Part shown: piece after piece, positions 1-9,782 of the stretch
Position numbering within the stretch: the first letter of the stretch is position 1
How the letters are laid out: the number at the start of each line of letters is the position of its first letter
DNA from: Proales similis
Lineage: Eukaryota > Rotifera > Eurotatoria > Ploima > Proalidae
Direction: 5' to 3'
Length of the DNA: 64,000 bases
Assembly (NCBI GenBank): GCA_019059635.1
Contig: JAGVRJ010000003.1
Span: 1,736,001 to 1,800,000, forward strand
Program-made: the position numbers and the translations under genes
The notes under the pieces: model-generated
Database searches by the model: none
What the model saw: the letters and a program-made list of their open reading frames with translations, nothing else
Told to the model about the DNA's origin: nothing

Positions 1-1075
1 GAGCCGTGTGTGCTTGACGCCTGGCTCGGGGACTTTGATGCCGCCCTGATGGGACGGAAACAAAAGCTTCGCATCAAGAGCTCATTTCCTTGGATAAATA
101 CATCAGAGCGTTCAATTGGCAAATAGCAATTGTTTGACTCCAATAACGCGATCATGAGGCAAATCTTGTTTTTTTGAACGGGCGCCGTAAGATCGAGCCG
201 CATGCTCACTTGTTTTCAATCGCTTTTGCTTGGCCGGCAACTAATAAATAAGCGCTCATTTGCCTTATTAATTAATGCAGATCAAGGCAATGCAGTCTTC
301 TGGGTTCTGATTCCGGCCTCGAAAATCAACTAGACTCGCGCTGCCAATTCAAATAACCATTCACGGGTGGCTGGCTCTTGCGATTTTTCCTTCTCTAGTG
401 TTTGCCGTTGAATGCTTCTCTTTTTTGCTTTTTTTTTGTTTTAACCCGAAATGTGATCGCAAACATTCGAGTCGAATGAGCAACAAAATCTCTATTCGAT
501 CAAGTACGCCACTGCAGATCTTCTTTCGGCAAAATAAACGCCAATCTTCTGCTTTTCTCTTTCTTCTCTCCAAGTGTCGAAGACGAGAACAAACGGCTTT
601 GAAATTTCGATAACAAAGCAGAATCGGACAAGCATAAACTTTATTTACATTTGAATGCATTTGGGATAGTGGCTCAGAAGACCTCTCATCAAACTGACTT
701 GTGCAGTCTTTGACTGCGCGCTTCTTTAGCGTTTTGCTTTGGCATCGATTTTGGCTTTCAATATATCGACTCTTGAGCTCAATAGTCGAGCCGCGCTTTC
801 CTAAGATCGATCGGCCCCGTCTGCCTATCAGACGTGCGCATCGTTATGCTCAATTTATTCATGAGTCTTCTGCTCTTCAATTCTCTAAACCAAATTTCTT
901 TATAATTTTCCTCGTTCATCTGAAACGCCATTTCGCGTTTATTTGCCAGATTAATCACCCACGGGCGGCTCTTGCAGATTTGCGTAACAGACATCCAAAA
1001 TTAATATTTCTGAGTGCAGGTGACGTGTGCTTTTCCCGGTCTTAATTAGAGGGCTCTTTTATTTTTAGAAGTCAA
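1..1075. other. Non-coding 5' edge of window
   Basis: I see no convincing gene here. The short open frames on both strands lack family features and overlap each other. The stretch is AT-rich with T-runs and probably holds the promoter and 5' UTR of the GPCR that starts at 1076. Confidence 0.5.
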
Positions 1076-2359
1076 ATGAGAGGAAAAATTGATTCACTCG
1101 TTGCGCTTCTGCTGTTCAGCTATTTGTTATATGGCGCTCGTGGGTCGATGGCCAGCCAAGAGAGCAACTTGAGCAGTCAAGCAATAGACCCGACCAAGAG
1201 TCTACATATGCTGCGCGATGTGATCAACTCCTATTACTTTCCGATTGTGGTCATCATTGGCCTGGCGGGCAATCTGCTGACTATATTCATAATTTTGAAG
1301 GAAAAATTCCTGATCAACAGCTACGACAATTCGCAGTCGTTTGTGCAAAATCTTAGAAAAGGACGCGAATCAGCGCTTGGCTCAGCGAGACCCATCAAGA
1401 AGCAGACAGCGTCGTCGATCAACTATTTTCTGTTCTCGCTGGCAGTCAGCGATTTGATTTACAACTTTGTTCTGGCCTTGCTGTGGATCACTCGCTTGGG
1501 TCTGAACATTTTGCATCGCAATTACATTTGTCAGTTCACAATCGCCATCACGTACATTTGCAGCTTCCTGTCGGCGGCGTTCACCACCTTGTTTACTTAT
1601 CAGCGTTTCATCGCAGTCGTCTTCCCGCTCAAGTCGGCCACCACGTTCTCGCTGCAATCAAAGCGAGTGACCGCTCGCTTCATCATTGCACTGGTCTCTG
1701 TCTCAGTTCTGCTCTACTCGTTCTCCGTGGTCATGTACGACGCAGAGCCAAAGCACAACTACGACGATAGCAGCCATCCGGAGCAAGTGTGCGGGCCCAA
1801 GCCCGAATACACAAATCTTGTTTACACAATAGACAACACGTTCGATTCGGTTTTGACGCTGATCATACCCGCTCTGGGCATACTAGTGATGAACGCGGCC
1901 ATATGCCGCTCGTTGGCCAAGCGGCAGAGTGACGATCTCTTGCATGGCAAGTCAGACGAGAGCCGGCCAATGCCAATTGTTCGAAGCGAAAGTTCTGATG
2001 CTACCCAGTTCAACTGTGACCGAGGCGAGAAGAAACCGGCCAACGCGCACCTTGAAGCGACTGCGGCAGCGTCCAGACGAGTGACCAAAATGCTCTTGCT
2101 CGTCTCGTTTGCGTTTATTCTTCTCAATTGCCCTTACCGCGCATCAAAGCTCATCACCTATATTCACATGCGTCTGGAAAAGAAATACGTTCAATCTGCG
2201 TTCGACTACGTTCTTAACGAAATCCTCATCAATTTGTATTTCACTTCGTATTCGGTAAATTTCTTTCTTTATTCGCTAGGAGCAAAGCGATTTCGACACT
2301 CGTTCAAATCACTGATGATGAACGCGCTGCTATTGATTGTCAGGAAACGCTCGAGTTAA
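1076..2359 (+). CDS. Class A GPCR, peptide-receptor type, intronless
   Basis: A single 427-codon exon encodes a rhodopsin-family seven-helix receptor of the plasma membrane. A hydrophobic N-terminal stretch (residues 6-24) could be a signal peptide. TM1 carries GLAGN near residue 62, and TM2 carries the LAVSD signature. The DRY position reads YQRF, and TM7 has NFFLY in place of NPxxY. The NFFLY variant is common in FMRFamide/myosuppressin-like invertebrate receptors, so a neuropeptide ligand is my inference. The third intracellular loop (about residues 280-335) is long and polar. The second GPCR in this window is multi-exonic and not closely related. The ligand cannot be told from sequence. 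The gene converges on PRMT9, with 136 bp between the stop codons. Confidence 0.85.
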   Translation: MRGKIDSLVALLLFSYLLYGARGSMASQESNLSSQAIDPTKSLHMLRDVINSYYFPIVVIIGLAGNLLTIFIILKEKFLINSYDNSQSFVQNLRKGRESALGSARPIKKQTASSINYFLFSLAVSDLIYNFVLALLWITRLGLNILHRNYICQFTIAITYICSFLSAAFTTLFTYQRFIAVVFPLKSATTFSLQSKRVTARFIIALVSVSVLLYSFSVVMYDAEPKHNYDDSSHPEQVCGPKPEYTNLVYTIDNTFDSVLTLIIPALGILVMNAAICRSLAKRQSDDLLHGKSDESRPMPIVRSESSDATQFNCDRGEKKPANAHLEATAAASRRVTKMLLLVSFAFILLNCPYRASKLITYIHMRLEKKYVQSAFDYVLNEILINLYFTSYSVNFFLYSLGAKRFRHSFKSLMMNALLLIVRKRSS

Positions 2360-2495
2360 ACGAGCTACTCTTTATTGCTTCCTTTTCATATTTCTCTAAA
2401 GCCTCGTTGAGGTGAGAGAGGCGAAAATAAATTTCGTTTTTTATTTTATTTGCCAATGAGTCATTTCTGGCCTTGAATATTTGCGTCCGCGAGCT

Positions 2496-4955
2496 TTAAG
2501 GCACCTCAACGGCAACGAAATCGTCAGAAAAGTGAACAATCAGTGCCAATGTATCCGACTGGCTCACTCTGATTGGCTTGTTGATTAAAATGGCTGCATT
2601 GGAATGCTGGTTGGAAGCGTCGGGTCGATTAGAATAGGTGCGTTTTAAATCGAGCATCTCAAACCAATAGACCAGAGCGTGAACATGGCCGCTGGCGCTT
2701 ATCGGAATTTCTAGACGTTTAGTAAAGTGAGATGATTCGTTTGAAGTTATTTGATCCAAGTCGAGCTCTCTTAAGCACATCTCGGCCGTAAGAGCTTTTA
2801 AGTCGGTTAGACAAGCCAATGGCGCAATCGAGCTCAATGTTGCTGTACGATACGGTTCAAGTATTGAGGCTAAATCAGCGCCTAGTTCATTCAAGCAAAG
2901 GCTGGCGTTGCTCGCAAGTCGGGCCTGGCTAATCAGCTGCTCCGACTCAACCAGCGCTGCTTTCAGTCGAAGCTGGGAGGGAAAGACATAATCTTGCGTT
3001 AAACGTTTAGAGTTTGAGGGTTATCTATGACCGATGAGTTTTAGTCTACCTGGCTCTAGAAACCCGCAGATGAAACGCAAATCTTCGCACAGCTCCCGCG
3101 CCATCAGGCCCGTTCTCAGATCAAACGGCTCAACGAGTAGAACATCGATCTTTTTCGCTTCTAGATCAGATGGATCGTACACGCTCATGTGTGTCAGATC
3201 GCCGATTTGAATTATCTCCAAATCAACTTGTTTTAAGTTTTTGAACTGCTGCTTTAGTTTGCGTTCAATCTCTGCATCGAAAACAACCACTTTGACTCGC
3301 AGCTCAACATTCGAATGCTTGTTGACATCGTTGAACAGCAGCTCGAGCAGAGTAGCGCTGAATCCGGACGAGAAATAAAATCCGACACAAAGCGAACTTT
3401 GAGTGCACTCCGACAATGTCTGGTTGATAAAATCCAAATAGAATTGATTGTAGGTCGAGTCGAGTAAAACGCTCATCTCAGCTCGTGAGATATTGAACTC
3501 AAACAGTTCTCCTTCCTCGTCCATCTTCTCCATTTCTGTTTGCAGCTCTATTCCCACAAACTTTTCGCTTATGCTCACCGAGATGGTTGGCTGCGGCCTC
3601 TGCTGTTTGCTCAATTTCAAGGACGGTCTCTGGGCATAGAAGGCATTCTGCCAGCAAACGGACTCGTTCTTCGGTTCGGTCGATAGCACAACTGACTGGC
3701 CGTCGCTGCCGTCTGCATAGAGATTCAACTCAAACCAAGTGACGAAGCCGTCCAAGAAGCCGTCTGTGTGACATTTAAGCTCTTCGACATGTCTTATGGG
3801 CTCTTTGAGGTGACAGAGCTGATCGAGTGTTGAAAATTGGTCAAATCTCAACTCTGGCAAGACCAGAGGTGCACCTAAATAGTCGAATTTAAGTCGCCTA
3901 AAGTCTTCGGTTGTGTAGGGCTCGTAGTCGTCTTCGTTGGTTGTAAATTTGCCGCAGTTGTCTGTGCTCTCCAGTCTGACTCGGGCGCCAGATCTGTAGC
4001 TTACTGCATGCCAACTAGTGTGTCTCAGCTGTTCGCATTCAATCGGAGCCAAATATACTCGAGCACTGGTGGGGATCACTTGGGGCAACGAGCCAGCCTC
4101 CGAATTCAAATCAATGAGGCCATTTTGGTGCAGTTCGTGTAAACTCGGTAGACACGCCTCGCCAAGCAGGCCGTCGTCGAATATTTCGGTGATTATCAGA
4201 TCAACGGGCCGTTCAACATCGGCCAACTGAAGCTGACAAGAGTGCTTGTAGAGCAGCTTGATGCAAGATTGAAGCTTCAATGAATTGATGAATTTATCCG
4301 CGATTCTGACCATAATCTCATTTCTCTCGCAAGCGTAAATCACCAGGCCGGTCAGAGTGTGTCGTTTTCTCAGATAACTTTGGGCGAACAATATCGACAA
4401 GAGGCCAGTGCCAGCGCCCAAGTCAATCACTCGAAGCTCACTGCTCCGACAGTGCGAGACGTAATTGTCAAACGCACGCGAGTAGGCCAAGTTACGACTG
4501 CGATCGTTGAGCATTCGGTAGTGCCACTGTTCAATTGCCTGATTGAGTAGATAGTGAAGTGGCTGGATTATCCGAACATCGACTGAATCGTTGACTGCTT
4601 GAGCTCGCTGAAAGTACTCGATCGCTTGTTCGCTTTGAGTTTCTTCAAGCCAATAGTGGCCGATTTGGCTCAAGTAACTTTTGAACGCTTGGCGTGTCAG
4701 ATGGCTTTCGGCCCATTGGTCCACAATTCTCAGTCTGGCCTCAACTTCGCTGTACGACGAGTCTTCTTGATTGTACGATTCATCGCCGATTTGGCCTAGG
4801 ATCAAGTGCAAGTATCGCAGGAACAGTCGACTGAGCTTTTCCCAGTCCTCGACCTCTGACTCGCCTGATCGGCTTGAAAGAGCATTGACTACGAGCAAGA
4901 GCTCGTCTCTTGATCTCCCTCTTCTAGTTTTAATACTTTTAACGAGCTCCTCCAT
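2496..4955 (-). CDS. PRMT9: Protein arginine methyltransferase 9
   Basis: The gene has two exons, 4955-3050 and 2992-2496, split by a 57-nt intron. It encodes about 800 residues; human PRMT9 is about 845. The N-terminal helical part has a TPR-like segment (EQAIEYFQRAQ). The first methyltransferase domain has motif I (VIDLGAGTG, about residue 176) and a double-E type loop (ITEIFDDGLLGE). The second, C-terminal methyltransferase-like half is degenerate, as in the family. The final part (SGHVHALVYWFEM, then INKPIRV) matches the conserved PRMT9 end. Family knowledge: PRMT9 makes symmetric dimethylarginine on splicing factor SF3B2. The splice joins LEP to DYVFPSQ, which restores the family's FP-containing strand. 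ZNHIT2 lies only 131 bp upstream on the same strand. Confidence 0.9.
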
Positions 4956-5086
4956 CTACTTTTCAATTCAACGAAATTAGCATTCTTCCAGCCGACTCGC
5001 ATCTTACTCGAGCTGTTAGACTCGAACTTTTACTGCTGCTGCTGCTATCGATCAAGAAAACTTTTTTTTTTTCGTTTTATTCGGTT

Positions 5087-6379
5087 TCACAACTCTTCAA
5101 TTAATTTAATCGGACGCTTGAGCTTCGAGAGATTCTCGCCAATCAGTTCCTTTTGTTCATTGAACAGCTTCAACTCGTCGGATAAATCCGATCGAAGTTG
5201 ATCTATTTGATGAGCGTCCTCAATTCTGTGCCAGCTGCCCGCTCTTGATAGAATCCACTTTACGTAAAACTCAATGCGTCTGATCAACTGCTTTATCTGC
5301 TTCTGGTCGACAGAGACCCGCTCGACTAGCTTTCGATTAGCTTCGTCATTTCCCTCCTCACGCTTCGGTCTTGAACTCAACACGGTCACTCGGCCCCTTT
5401 TCGACTCTGCCGCTGTTCTCACTCGATCCCTATTCAAATGAAACGGGTTGATCGGTTGAGCATTCAGCGGTGTTTCAGCATCTGCGACCGGTTTCACTCG
5501 TGAACTTGCGAGTAGAATTTCATAGACATGGCTGAGAATGGCCAACAACAGCTGAGCGTCGCTGCTCGCATAAGAAACGTGTTCGAGTGTTTGAATGAGA
5601 AATTCACGGTTTACATACTGCTTGAGCGTATAGTCGTTGCCCTCTTCCAAGTTGAGTAAGAGCTGACGAAAGTTGGTTGAGATTGATGTCCCTTTAAACA
5701 CTTGGGCCGGGCTCAGCTCCTCTAATTCGAGCAGATGTGAGGCAATCTCGCCTAAGATGGCCTCGTCCGGCACCTGGTTCTCTTCGAGTTGATAAACAAA
5801 TGCAAGCAGCTGATATTCGTAGACGCACTGGAGGATTTTGAACGGCACAAGAGGGCCCGCGTTTCTCACGTCTATGTCTTGGATTTTCTTTAAAAGCTTA
5901 GGACCAAGTTGATTGGACGCTTGGTCGTCCATTTCTTGTACAAGCTTCTTTGATCGCTCACGCCACCAAGGCTTCCATTTGAGCAGCTGCGAGTTGTAGG
6001 CTTGAGTCAGTTCTGTATCGTCCACTCGTTCGGCTCGATGCAGCACTTCCTCAATTTGCTTTTCTTGTTCAAAATTTTCCAATTGGGGGTTGAGATCACG
6101 ACCAAGAGCCTCTTCACTCTCGGCCATGAGTTCGGCTTCTTGACAGAGAACTTGGGCCATTCGCGCTTTGCTTTCGGTGCTGTTCTCAAAACTGAGTTGT
6201 TCAAGTTCGCTGATCACTTGGTCTCGGTAGAAATTCTCGGTACAAGCCATATGGCCTGGGCCGTTTTTGTAACAGTCCAGTGTGCAGTAGGGCTTGTTGC
6301 ATCTCGGGCACTGATAGCTGGCCTCTTTGCATTCACAAAAAGCGCAAATCTTTCGGTCTGGCTGGATCGATGCGACCAT
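5087..6379 (-). CDS. ZNHIT2: Zinc finger HIT domain protein 2
   Basis: A single 430-codon exon. Residues 12-47 form a zf-HIT domain with CAFCECKEASYQCPRCNKPYC-type spacing of cysteines, followed by ENFYRDQV, the hallmark of the ZNHIT2 subgroup. The rest is alpha-helical and acidic with no other domain, as in the family (human about 403 residues). Family knowledge: ZNHIT2 works with the R2TP/PAQosome and RUVBL1/2 chaperones in assembling the U5 snRNP. The ATG at 6379 is taken as the start because the zinc finger begins 11 residues later. A possible upstream exon (6604-6422) could be joined in phase through a 39-nt intron, but nothing in the family calls for it. AATAAA follows within about 15 nt of the stop. 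Confidence 0.9.
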   Translation of the reverse strand: MVASIQPDRKICAFCECKEASYQCPRCNKPYCTLDCYKNGPGHMACTENFYRDQVISELEQLSFENSTESKARMAQVLCQEAELMAESEEALGRDLNPQLENFEQEKQIEEVLHRAERVDDTELTQAYNSQLLKWKPWWRERSKKLVQEMDDQASNQLGPKLLKKIQDIDVRNAGPLVPFKILQCVYEYQLLAFVYQLEENQVPDEAILGEIASHLLELEELSPAQVFKGTSISTNFRQLLLNLEEGNDYTLKQYVNREFLIQTLEHVSYASSDAQLLLAILSHVYEILLASSRVKPVADAETPLNAQPINPFHLNRDRVRTAAESKRGRVTVLSSRPKREEGNDEANRKLVERVSVDQKQIKQLIRRIEFYVKWILSRAGSWHRIEDAHQIDQLRSDLSDELKLFNEQKELIGENLSKLKRPIKLIEEL

Positions 6380-6805
6380 CTGGTGACTGGAATCGAATGA
6401 AAAAAATTATGCGAATTTTGATCACCAACTTAAGTCGGCTCGTTGATTGATTATTTCGAAACGAACTTGACTCGCATCAACATCATAGTCATGCAAACAG
6501 GCGCTTAAAGCTTCTCGGTCGTGTTGAATAAAAATCAAGTTTATTCGAGTTTTTCCTCTTTTTAGATTATTTCCTCTGAACAGAAGAGTGCAACTAAGTA
6601 TCATGGAAATTAAAAACGAATGAATGCGAGAATAAAGTTCGAAAAGTGCGAGAAGAAACGAGTTTATGTTTTTGTTTTCGTGTTTATCTCAATGGTCGAA
6701 ACGGTAATAATTGAAGGGATTAAAGAGCCGTGTCGGCCTCCCTGTTGTTGTTGTTGGCTGTGGTGGCGATCGTGCTGGTGGTGAGTACCGTGCTAATTGC
6801 GTTAT

Positions 6806-8174
6806 TTAGACTTGCTGGTAGCCGGGACGGTGTTTACGTCTGCCGATCACGTAGGCAACCAACACAAGGACGACGAGAACTGCAAGAACGGCGCCAACGA
6901 TAATGGGAACCAGCTTGCTGGTGCCAGTCAAATCTTCGGCGCATTCGATTGCTTTTCAACAGAGCGTCGTAAGAAGCGGCAAATAGTCACAAAGGCCAAA
7001 AGACTTACCAGTGTCGAATCCTTTTGTTTTGCTATCCGGATCGATAAATGGCTCAGCCTGGTAATTTCTGAAATTGATTGTGACCTTGTCGTCGAGGGCA
7101 ATCGTCTTCTTTGAGTTGCACTTGTACGAGTTGTCTTTGTCGGCAGAGAACGCGTTCAGGTCCGACTTGAGTGCCGAATGTTGACCAAGAGAGCTGGCCG
7201 AAGCATTCGGGAATCGACTGTCGACCTCGTAGTCAAATTTGACCATGTTCAGCTGGTAGATTTTGTTCTTCATCGTGTACTGCATCTCCACACTCCAGTT
7301 GCCGTTGAAAGTAAAATTGAGCCAGTTGACTTCCTCGCCGCACTCGCCTGTGAAGTGCTCAATCGAAACAACGTTGTCCTCGTACGTGTCATTGAACTCC
7401 TTGTTGTCCTAAACGATCAGAACGGTAATTAGCCTTCTCGAGCAGTTGCAAAAGAAAAACAGCTCAAAAATGCCTACAAATTTGGCTTCATAATTGATTT
7501 CAAACGATAGAGCAAATATGGCCCTTAGACAAGGCGTGCTCGAGTTCTCAGGTATGGTAAAGTTAAATGTTGTCACAGAGGGCACAGTGGTGGTCGGTAT
7601 TTGCTCGGAGGTGGTCGTCTCAATGCTGGTCGTTTTGGACGTGTCCTAGAATAGCAAAAAAAAAACAATCGCATTATTATCTGAGCAAATCGAGCTGAAT
7701 CGGAGAGCTGGAGCAGCAGAGCTTGAGAATCAACACATGAGTTTGATCGATTGGACAGGGAGTAGGGAACAGCAGTTTGAACGGCAGGCTACTTTTGTTA
7801 CCTGGCTCGATGTTATCGCACTAGTGGAGATAGTAGAAGTGGAAAAAGTAGAAGAAGAAGGGGAGCTAGATGTTTGAGTGGAAGTAGTAGAAGGAGAGGA
7901 GGCGGTCGAAGTGGAAGGGGCAGAAGACGAAGTCAATAGAGGCGAAGAAGAGGAAGGGGAAGAAGGAGACGAAGCTGGAGACGAAGAGGAAGGAGGCACA
8001 GTGGAAGGAGAGGAAGAGCTGGGCTCCTCAGTGGTTTCTTGAAACTGCACAGTTAATAAAGCGGTTTGTCGGCTGGTTAATACAGGGCTAGCGAAAAGGC
8101 ACACTTACATCTTGGCAGAGGACCGAAACGGCCAGACATGCGAGCAAAACGAGTCGGGAAGCTGCGAACTTCAT
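6806..8174 (-). CDS. LAMP: LAMP-type lysosomal membrane glycoprotein (A)
   Basis: Five exons: 8174-8109, 8044-7802, 7645-7478, 7408-7009 and 6951-6806, giving 340 residues. A signal peptide (1-20) is followed by a Ser/Thr/Pro mucin-like stretch (about 25-110). One LAMP luminal domain follows, with the TPCLRA and SYKCNS cysteine motifs. One TM helix (LVPIIVGAVLAVLVVLVLVA) comes next, and the short tail ends in GYQQV, fitting the GYxx-hydrophobic lysosome-sorting signal. Having one luminal domain resembles CD68/LAMP3 more than LAMP1/2, which have two. It should coat the inner lysosomal membrane. All exon joins keep frame. A second LAMP-like gene lies 642 bp upstream on the same strand. Confidence 0.9.
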
Positions 8175-8816
8175 TTTTTTTTATGAAGAATCTAAACGAA
8201 AAGATAAATTGACGACTAAGTACGCTTGGCTCCAAGTCATGTGAGGTATATGCAGATGCCGATGCAAATCGTAACTAAATTTAACAAAGACTTTGGTGTT
8301 GAACAACGCGCTTGGTCACATCGGGTTTTATTAATTAAAAGCAACTTAGATGAGGAAAAGGAAACGATAAGCTTTGACAACAAGAAGGAGCGGCTGATTG
8401 AAATGCGGCAGCAAGCGCAAATGAATCAAGCGGCCGTCGACGAACACATTCAATCGAGTGAATGTTCGAAAGCGAGCAATTATGAAGCTGATTTTTCTTC
8501 ATAATTTGCGCGTTCGCAAATCGCGCCGGTCATGTGATTGTAAAATATAATCAAGTCATACTGGCAGAGAGAGGAGATAAAGATGCGAAATAATGGACAG
8601 GCTGGATACGATGCGCGAATTTATGTTGGTCCTTGGCAAGGTCCATGATGCCACAAAGCGCTATAAACTAGACGAAGCCGAACACAAATAACTTCAGCAT
8701 TCAAGTAAAAATAGCCAAATGCTCCTTGGCCGTCCTCTGCCGAATTTTGTACGCAATTGGCTTGAGGGCGTCTGTCTTTCTGTTGCTCGAAGACTAAACT
8801 GCTGCACTCGTTTGAA
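8175..8816. other. Spacer between the two LAMP genes
   Basis: A 642-bp stretch that should hold the promoter of LAMP A and the 3' end of LAMP B. A plus-strand open frame (8226-8504) lacks an ATG start and any domain, so I do not call it. Confidence 0.4.
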
Positions 8817-9782
8817 TTAGACTCGGTGAATGAGAAGGCTTGTGTGAGATTGTTGATCCTCTTCGTAGATCGGTCGTGGGCTCTCGAACAAATGCTTGAT
8901 CGTTGGCGTCTTCTCGTCTTCGGCTATCGGTCGTGAGCTGCTTGTGCACTTGAGGCTCACGTAGATTGTGCAACAGCAGAGAACCAAAAGGATGAACAAG
9001 GCCAGAACTCCCAACGCCCACTTGTTCTCCAATATCACATTCGGCGTGGGCGGCATGTCTTCTGGGCAAACAACCGACTCGTCGAATGGCAGGTTGGGAC
9101 GCTTGTTGAAAAACGGCTCCACAGTCAAGTTTCGTAGGCCCATCGTCACTTCGCCCAGTCTGATGTCGATGCCGCTGAAACATTGATAACTCTTGGCCAG
9201 TGTGGAATTGATGAAAACGTGGTCGTAGATTTCTGATTGTGCTCCGCTGTGCTGAGCGCCCGGAAAGCGATCGCTTGTAAGATGATAATAGAGAACGGCA
9301 TGATTGAAGAGAAACTGGCTCTCAGTTCGGCCAAAGTAGAACTCGAGTCGCCAGTCGTCAAAAAAGCGCATTTCAATCATTATGCGACTCGACTCGCAGT
9401 AGCCGGTGTACGAAAAGCCGTCCGCATTCGAAATGGACAAGTTCACACTCCGGTAGTTGACGTCGAGCTAAATTAGCAAGTTCTAGTCCTGTTCAGCTGG
9501 CAATGTGACAATTATCAGCAAATTACATTTGTATGCGAGTATGAAGTGTAGTTGACAAAAATCTCGAGTTCGGTGCGTAGTCTGAGGCAAGCATTTGTCG
9601 GATCGTTCACAGGCACGGCCAAGTCAAATAGATCCGCTGTCGACTGGTTCACAAACTGCGAGCAGCACAGCCAAAGTCTTAAGAATCAGCCTCATGATTT
9701 AGGTCAAATTTGGGAGACTTACAATCAGAAGCGACAAGGCAACGAGCAAACGGCTATTAAACCGTAAAACTTCGCAGCGCAT
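8817..9782 (-). CDS. LAMP-like lysosomal membrane protein (B)
   Basis: Three exons: 9782-9723, 9655-9527 and 9467-8817, all phase 0, giving 279 residues. The N-terminus has a hydrophobic stretch (11-20) that may serve as a signal peptide. The luminal part shows the LAMP cysteine pattern (NACLRL, YTGYCE, SYQCFSG and a late VVCPED). A TM helix (ALGVLALFILLVLCCCTIYV) leads into a 46-residue tail. There is no mucin stretch, and the tail lacks the terminal GYxx-hydrophobic signal of LAMP A. It is probably an old tandem duplicate of LAMP A that diverged, or a UNC-46/LAMP5-like member. The last two options cannot be separated by eye. Confidence 0.75.

Noticed and set aside
361-1045. Several open frames on both strands at the left edge
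   Set aside because: They overlap, have no domain or signal, and lie in AT-rich DNA just before a GPCR.
6422-6604. 60-codon minus-strand frame upstream of ZNHIT2
   Set aside because: It can be joined in phase to ZNHIT2, but the zinc finger is N-terminal in the family and the intron would be only 39 nt. No domain is seen.
8226-8504. 92-codon plus-strand frame between the LAMP genes
   Set aside because: It opens with TTG, lacks a domain and sits in a promoter region.
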